Shown here piece by piece: positions 14,111 through 18,200 of a stretch of DNA of 18,200 nt; the first letter of the stretch is position 1, and each line of letters opens with the position of its first letter. The stretch comes from a bacterium. GTDB lineage: Bacteria > Patescibacteriota > CPR2 > UBA1875 > JAJYID01. The stretch is from the NCBI GenBank assembly GCA_021823605.1, contig JAKANV010000007.1:1-18200 (forward strand). Reading direction: 5' to 3'. Made by a program: the position numbers and the translations under genes. A model generated the notes under the pieces. That model searched no databases. It was not told where the DNA came from and saw only the letters and a list, made by a program, of their open reading frames with translations.

Positions 14111-14862
14111 TTGATAAAACTAACTCCTAAATATTTTGTTATATTGTCTATCAATGCCCTGGCGCCGCTAAAGTTTTTATATAATAGATAGAGGACTAAA
14201 AACAAGACAATAATTCCAAATAAGACGATGAGAGTTTTTTTGAAGATAGGGTTTATCTGATGCGACGGATAAATCATTTGACTGTTTAGAGGAGCTGGCT
14301 CAGTAGCGAAATCAATACTGCTGCTTTGTAAAACTTGACTGGTTCCCACATTTTCTTGCTGGTTTTCAAAACCCGCATTTTGCTGTTCTTGATTTATGGT
14401 TTGTGCTTCAACAGGTTGCTGGACTGTCTGATTTTGTTGGATTTGCTGGTGTGCAGCTGCCTCCTGGACTTGTTCGTTTGCCACTGACTCTTCAGCTATT
14501 CTTGGGATAACTCTTTCCGCGCCGATTTCCTCTGAGTTTTCATTTTCCGAAGAATCAGCTTTGGAATTTTGATTTACCAAAAGCGCTCTAGCCATCTGGT
14601 CCAAGGTTTTATCTGACATATGAACCGGCGGAACTGTATATTTCTTTTCTGCAGGTCTGTTTTCCTCTTTTGCTACTGCAACAGGAGAAACATACTCCTC
14701 TTGTTTCTGCGCGTTTTGAGCAGTCTGGGCCTTAACTTTCGCTCTTATTTGGTTTAATACTTGGTCTTTCGGAGAAAATTCATTGGCAACAATGCCGCAT
14801 ACAGTGCAGATGTGTTGGTTGTTTATATGAATCATTTCTTGTCCGCACTTTGGACACTTCAT
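14107..14862 (-). CDS. Zinc-ribbon protein with Gln-rich linker and C-terminal membrane helix
   Basis: A 251-residue protein of unknown function. The N-terminus is a zinc ribbon, MKCPKCGQEM and ICTVCG, with Cys3, Cys6, Cys19 and Cys22 as ligands. A long low-complexity, probably disordered linker follows (about 30-200), especially rich in Gln, Glu and Asn between 130 and 172. One hydrophobic helix (about 208-228, TLIVLFGIIVLFLVLYLLY) is followed by 23 residues. No signal peptide is seen, so the zinc ribbon is expected in the cytoplasm, tethered to the membrane. It sits nine bases after ppsA, with AGGAAGG overlapping that gap, and overlaps eno by four bases. No enzymatic motif is visible; this could be a scaffold or sensor, but that is a guess. 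Confidence 0.8.
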   Translation of the reverse strand: MKCPKCGQEMIHINNQHICTVCGIVANEFSPKDQVLNQIRAKVKAQTAQNAQKQEEYVSPVAVAKEENRPAEKKYTVPPVHMSDKTLDQMARALLVNQNSKADSSENENSEEIGAERVIPRIAEESVANEQVQEAAAHQQIQQNQTVQQPVEAQTINQEQQNAGFENQQENVGTSQVLQSSSIDFATEPAPLNSQMIYPSHQINPIFKKTLIVLFGIIVLFLVLYLLYKNFSGARALIDNITKYLGVSFIK

Positions 14863-14871
14863 TTTACCTTC

Positions 14872-17304
14872 CTAACTATCTTGTTCATTGATTTTATGCT
14901 CAAGTTCTGAGAGTTTCTTTTGAACATCAGACATTTCCTTGAGCAAAAGTTTTTCCTCGACCGAAGCTACAAGCTTACGGGTAGACTCTATCATGTCCGG
15001 ATTAACAGAGATGGATGTAGTACCATACTCTACCATTTGCTGAGCAACCTCCGGATATACACTTGGCGCCTGACCGCAGATGGAGCAAGTCACACCATAG
15101 TCACGGCAAGTTTCTACTGTCCTTTTAATCATCCACTGGACTGCCGCATTTCTCTCGTCAAACTCCTCAGCAACTGTGCTTGAATCTCTATCTAATCCTA
15201 ATGCCAGCTGGGTCAAATCGTTTGAACCGATTGATACCCCGTCGATGCCCATCTGACAGTATTTTTCTATTTCAATGACAGCTGACGGCACCTCTACCAT
15301 TATCCAGAGTTTGAAGTCGGGATCATTTTGTTTGTTTAATCCACTTGCCTCAACCATTGCCTTTACTTTGGCAAACTCGTCTGTTCGTCTGACGAATGGA
15401 ATCATCAGATGCAGATTTTTGAAATTTTTACGCACTCGTTTCAGGGCCTCAAGCTCAAGCCCAAACTCTTCAGGGTCTTTTAAATACCTGAAGCAACCGC
15501 GGTAACCAATCATCGGGTTATCCTCTTCCGGTTCGAATTCTTCACCACCCTTTAACCCTCGATATTCATTGGTCTTAAAGTCCGTCGCACGATAGACAAC
15601 TGGCCGCGGATCAAATGCCCTGGCAAAGGTTTCAAGCCCCTCAGCTAACTTTGTTATGTACTCTTCCTGACGGCCTTCCTTAATCATTTTCTTGGGATGT
15701 TCACCAATTGACTCCATGATTATGAATTCTGCACGCAAAAGTCCGACACCATCCACATCACGAGCAGCAATTTTTTCAGCTAGCTCAGGTTCGCCAAGAT
15801 TTACATAAATTTTAGTTGCCGTTACAAGCGGCGCATTCCCGACCCCAGTATTGTTTTCAGCTGTTTGAGCCGGCTCCTCTTTTGCCTTGATAATCCCCGC
15901 ATAAACAGCGCCGGATTTACCGTCTACCGTCACTTCGGGGTAATTTTGCAGTGTTGTTGTCGCAGTTTCAGTACCAACAACACATGGGATGCCAAGCTCA
16001 CGGGAGACTATTGCTGCATGGCAAGTCCTTCCTCCGGCATCCGTGACGATGGCTGAAGCTCTCTTCATCGCCGGTACAAAATCCGGTGTCGTCATTTCGG
16101 TAACAAGAACATCTCCTTCCAAGATTTTGTCAATTTCCGCCGGTGAATGGATAATTTTTACCGGCCCACCAGCCATACCAACCGAAGCAGCCGAACCTTT
16201 GAGTATCACTTCTGCTGTAGAAATATCCTGCCCATTACTTGGAGACGGAACTTCATGCGAAGCCGCACCTTTAGTCGCTGCTTCCTGCGAAACCGACTCG
16301 CCAAGGGTCGTTATCGGCCTTGACTGAACCATATAGACCTTGCCCTTCTCTACCGCCCACTCGGTATCCTGAGGTTTACCATAGTGTTCTTCAATTTTGA
16401 GAGCCAAATCAGTAAGCTGTGCGATTTCATCATCAGTCAGTTTCTGAACATCCTGCTTTTCTTCGGGAACGGGTACGCCATTTTTAGAAATATCGGTTGT
16501 GTCATCAGTATCAGCGAGTCCGCCCTCACGTGTCAGCATCCAAGTTTGTTTGTGAACGTCTTTGTCTGTAATTTCTTTAGTCTTTTTATCTATTAAATAT
16601 CTATCCGGCGTGACTGCACCCAAAACCACCACCTCACCTAGGCCATATGCCGCTTCTATAGAAATGTGATCCATATCATTATTCGTCGGGTCGATTGTGA
16701 ACATGACGCCGGCTTTCTCGGAATTAACCATTTTCTGGACCGGAACGGCAATGCCAACTTCCAGCTGGTCAAATCCCTTATCTTCGCGGTAATAAATAGC
16801 TCGGGCTTCAAAGAGTGACGCCCAGCACTTAAGTACAGCGTGTAAAACAGGGATGTCGCCCAAAATATTTAGGTAAGTTGCCTGCTGACCGGCAAATGAC
16901 GCATCCGCCAAGTCTTCTGCAGTGGCACTCGAACGAACAGCGACGTAGAGTTCTTTTTTGTCCGTATGAGTTTCTTTTGCAAGTTTGTTATAATTTTCAA
17001 CGATTTCTTTGGCCAAATCCTCAGGAAAATCTGCCTTCTTTACTAATTCCTGAACTTTCACTGCTCTATTCTGCAAATCTTTTGAGTCCTCAACATTCAA
17101 ACCATCCAGAATTTCAGAAATTTTTTCCTTTAACCCGGTTTTTTCAAGGAAATCAAAGTAAGCCTGAGCGGTAACAATAAAGCCGTTCGGAACTGGGAAT
17201 CCTCCGGTTGTCAGCTCTCCAAGATTAGCTCCTTTTCCTCCGACATATTTACCGTCATCTTTTCCGACCTCTGAAAACCAGAGTATATTTTTTGTTTCGG
17301 GCAT
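14872..17304 (-). CDS. ppsA: Phosphoenolpyruvate synthase (pyruvate, water dikinase)
   Basis: This enzyme interconverts pyruvate + ATP + water and PEP + AMP + phosphate. Domains in order: ATP-grasp N-terminal domain (about 1-335) with GGKGANLGEL (22-31), VRSSATAEDLADASFAGQQ (123-141) and VQSRPITT (326-333); the swivelling phosphohistidine domain (about 365-475) with GGRTCHAAIVSRELG (424-438) and His429; and the PEP/pyruvate TIM barrel (about 495-790) with GVGLLRAEF, GSNDLTQL (693-700) and CGQAPS (743-748), Cys743 being the catalytic acid. The length of 810 is normal. The last 25 residues look like a short coiled coil beyond the usual domain. It has its own promoter and an excellent AAGGAGG site. 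Pairing with enolase, with no pyruvate kinase in the window, leaves the working direction open. Confidence 0.95.
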   Translation of the reverse strand: MPETKNILWFSEVGKDDGKYVGGKGANLGELTTGGFPVPNGFIVTAQAYFDFLEKTGLKEKISEILDGLNVEDSKDLQNRAVKVQELVKKADFPEDLAKEIVENYNKLAKETHTDKKELYVAVRSSATAEDLADASFAGQQATYLNILGDIPVLHAVLKCWASLFEARAIYYREDKGFDQLEVGIAVPVQKMVNSEKAGVMFTIDPTNNDMDHISIEAAYGLGEVVVLGAVTPDRYLIDKKTKEITDKDVHKQTWMLTREGGLADTDDTTDISKNGVPVPEEKQDVQKLTDDEIAQLTDLALKIEEHYGKPQDTEWAVEKGKVYMVQSRPITTLGESVSQEAATKGAASHEVPSPSNGQDISTAEVILKGSAASVGMAGGPVKIIHSPAEIDKILEGDVLVTEMTTPDFVPAMKRASAIVTDAGGRTCHAAIVSRELGIPCVVGTETATTTLQNYPEVTVDGKSGAVYAGIIKAKEEPAQTAENNTGVGNAPLVTATKIYVNLGEPELAEKIAARDVDGVGLLRAEFIIMESIGEHPKKMIKEGRQEEYITKLAEGLETFARAFDPRPVVYRATDFKTNEYRGLKGGEEFEPEEDNPMIGYRGCFRYLKDPEEFGLELEALKRVRKNFKNLHLMIPFVRRTDEFAKVKAMVEASGLNKQNDPDFKLWIMVEVPSAVIEIEKYCQMGIDGVSIGSNDLTQLALGLDRDSSTVAEEFDERNAAVQWMIKRTVETCRDYGVTCSICGQAPSVYPEVAQQMVEYGTTSISVNPDMIESTRKLVASVEEKLLLKEMSDVQKKLSELEHKINEQDS

Positions 17305-17345
17305 TTTCCCCTCCTTAAGAGTAATACTTATCCTTTACTTCTATA

Positions 17346-17374
17346 ATTTTACTTATCAATTGCCAATATATCAA
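17346..17374 (-). promoter_or_regulatory. Sigma70-type promoter of the ppsA unit
   Basis: On the minus strand TTGATA (17369-17374) and TAAAAT (17346-17351) are exactly 17 bases apart, each with one mismatch to consensus. The predicted start near 17339 leaves about 35 bases of leader with AAGGAGG before the ATG at 17304. The promoter begins seven bases after the Clp stop, and I see no terminator between, so readthrough from the Clp gene is also possible. Confidence 0.7.
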
Positions 17375-17381
17375 CAGGAAC

Positions 17382-18200
17382 TCAGGAAGAAACGACCGAA
17401 TCTTCAAGATCTGTTAACTTTACTGTAAATGGCGCTCCTTTCACAATAGCACCCTCTAAAATCTTCTTTGCCAGCATGCTTTCCAGTTTATCCTGGAATA
17501 CACGGCGCATCGGGCGAGCACCAAACTCCGGCTGATACCCCCATTCCACCAGTTTTTCTAAAGCCTGTGGCTCTATCTGGATAACATAACCTTTTTGCTT
17601 CAAACCAGCACATGTGATTTCGAACATCAGCCCGGCAATCTTTAGAAGCTCCTCCTTCGTCAATGGCTTAAAGACTATACATCCATCAAATCTGTTTAGA
17701 AACTCAGGTTTATAAATGCCTTGCTTCTGTAAAAATTCTAAAAGCTCGGTCTTTAAATTTTCCCCACTTTGCCCAGCTGTCACTCCCTCACGAATCAGAT
17801 TTGCACCGGCGTTCGATGTGGCAATAATGATAGAGTTTTGAAGTGAGACATTATTCCCCATGCCATCCGTGAAATAACCTTCGTCCAAAATCTGCAAGAA
17901 TAAATTCAAAATATCAGGATGGGCTTTTTCCAGCTCATCAAGAAGGACAACTGAGAAGGGTTTCTCGCGAACTTTCTTGACAAAATCACCGCCTTCAAGC
18001 TGATCGCTCCCCGGCATTTTACGTCCCAAGAATCTCTCAACGGATGATGAATCCTGAAACTCGTTCATATCCATTCTGACCATATTCGCTTCATTCCCGA
18101 AATATGCCCAGGCCAGAGCTTTTGTGAGCTCTGTTTTACCAACACCAGTCGGACCCAAGAAAAGAAAGGTGCCAATTGGCCTTTTCGTGTCTGTAACTTG
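17382..18200 (-). CDS. Clp-family AAA+ ATPase, C-terminal part (ClpA/B/C-like; N-terminus outside window)
   Basis: This is the second AAA+ module of a Hsp100/Clp unfoldase that threads proteins through a hexameric pore for refolding or degradation. The frame is open to the right edge, giving 272 residues from TDTKRPIGTFLFLGPTGVGKT; the TTG at 18158 lies inside the Walker A region and is not the real start. Seen are Walker A (16-23), Walker B VVLLDELEKAHP, sensor 1 IIATSNAGA, the arginine-finger region FLNRFDG, and sensor 2 FGARPMRR in the C-terminal small domain. The usual pore loop GYVGYEEGG is replaced by PGSDQLEGG, lacking the aromatic residue. Whether this is ClpB, ClpC or another branch cannot be told without the N-terminal domains. 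The stop is TGA. Confidence 0.9.
   Translation of the reverse strand, partial: QVTDTKRPIGTFLFLGPTGVGKTELTKALAWAYFGNEANMVRMDMNEFQDSSSVERFLGRKMPGSDQLEGGDFVKKVREKPFSVVLLDELEKAHPDILNLFLQILDEGYFTDGMGNNVSLQNSIIIATSNAGANLIREGVTAGQSGENLKTELLEFLQKQGIYKPEFLNRFDGCIVFKPLTKEELLKIAGLMFEITCAGLKQKGYVIQIEPQALEKLVEWGYQPEFGARPMRRVFQDKLESMLAKKILEGAIVKGAPFTVKLTDLEDSVVSS

Noticed and set aside
15989..16327. 112-codon plus-strand reading frame inside ppsA
   Set aside because: It is fully antisense to well-conserved PEP synthase sequence including the catalytic His domain; it has no expression signals.
17382..18158. Complete 258-residue ATPase starting at TTG 18158
   Set aside because: The frame continues upstream to the window edge with the conserved RPIGTFLFLGPTGVGKT, so this is an internal codon of a larger Clp protein.
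1..18200. UGA recoding as in Gracilibacteria/Absconditabacteria
   Set aside because: TGA terminates several genes at the expected protein ends, including the Clp gene and the ATGA overlaps in the kor cluster.
1..18200. CRISPR arrays, insertion sequences, tRNA or rRNA genes, defence islands
   Set aside because: No regularly spaced repeats, transposase or inverted-repeat ends, tRNA-like cloverleaf or rRNA segments were seen; nearly all bases are in housekeeping-type genes.

Overview
The window reads as a gene-dense stretch of a small, fermentative bacterial genome, most likely a member of the Candidate Phyla Radiation (Patescibacteria). The reasons are indirect: tight operons with 4-base stop/start overlaps, archaeal-style central-carbon enzymes (apgM-type phosphoglycerate mutase, ADP-forming acyl-CoA synthetase, four-subunit 2-oxoacid:ferredoxin oxidoreductase), several small membrane proteins with no recognised function, and no respiratory genes. 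TGA is used as a stop (for example at the end of the Clp gene and in the ATGA overlaps), so the lineages that recode UGA as glycine are unlikely. A phylum cannot be assigned without a search.

Thirteen genes lie on the minus strand and one on the plus strand. In minus-strand order, starting from the high-coordinate end: (1) the C-terminal part of a Clp-family AAA+ ATPase; (2) ppsA, a zinc-ribbon membrane protein, eno and a small PLDc_N-like membrane protein, with a sigma70-like promoter before ppsA and a hairpin terminator after the last gene; (3) a long cluster of apgM, a pfkB-family kinase, an SH3b membrane protein, a fused ADP-forming acyl-CoA synthetase and korA-korB-korC-korD; (4) a uvrD/pcrA helicase with its own -10 box; (5) an RpfB/YabE-like cell-wall protein followed by ksgA (rsmA), which runs off the left end. 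One 71-codon orphan gene (2119-2334, +) is transcribed divergently from the rpfB-like gene and ends at a hairpin shared with uvrD.

The metabolic genes form one connected route. ApgM converts 3-phosphoglycerate to 2-phosphoglycerate, enolase makes PEP, and PEP synthase interconverts PEP and pyruvate. The ferredoxin-linked oxidoreductase turns a 2-oxoacid into acyl-CoA, CO2 and reduced ferredoxin, and the ADP-forming synthetase converts acyl-CoA to the free acid with ATP formation. This resembles the fermentative energy metabolism known from anaerobic archaea.

No defence system, mobile element, CRISPR array, rRNA or tRNA was seen. The least explained part is the 360-base divergent region 1759-2118. 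It holds two back-to-back sigma70-like promoters, a 13/15-identical direct repeat, a perfect 10-bp palindrome, a long leader for the rpfB-like gene and evidence that this gene uses a non-canonical start codon.
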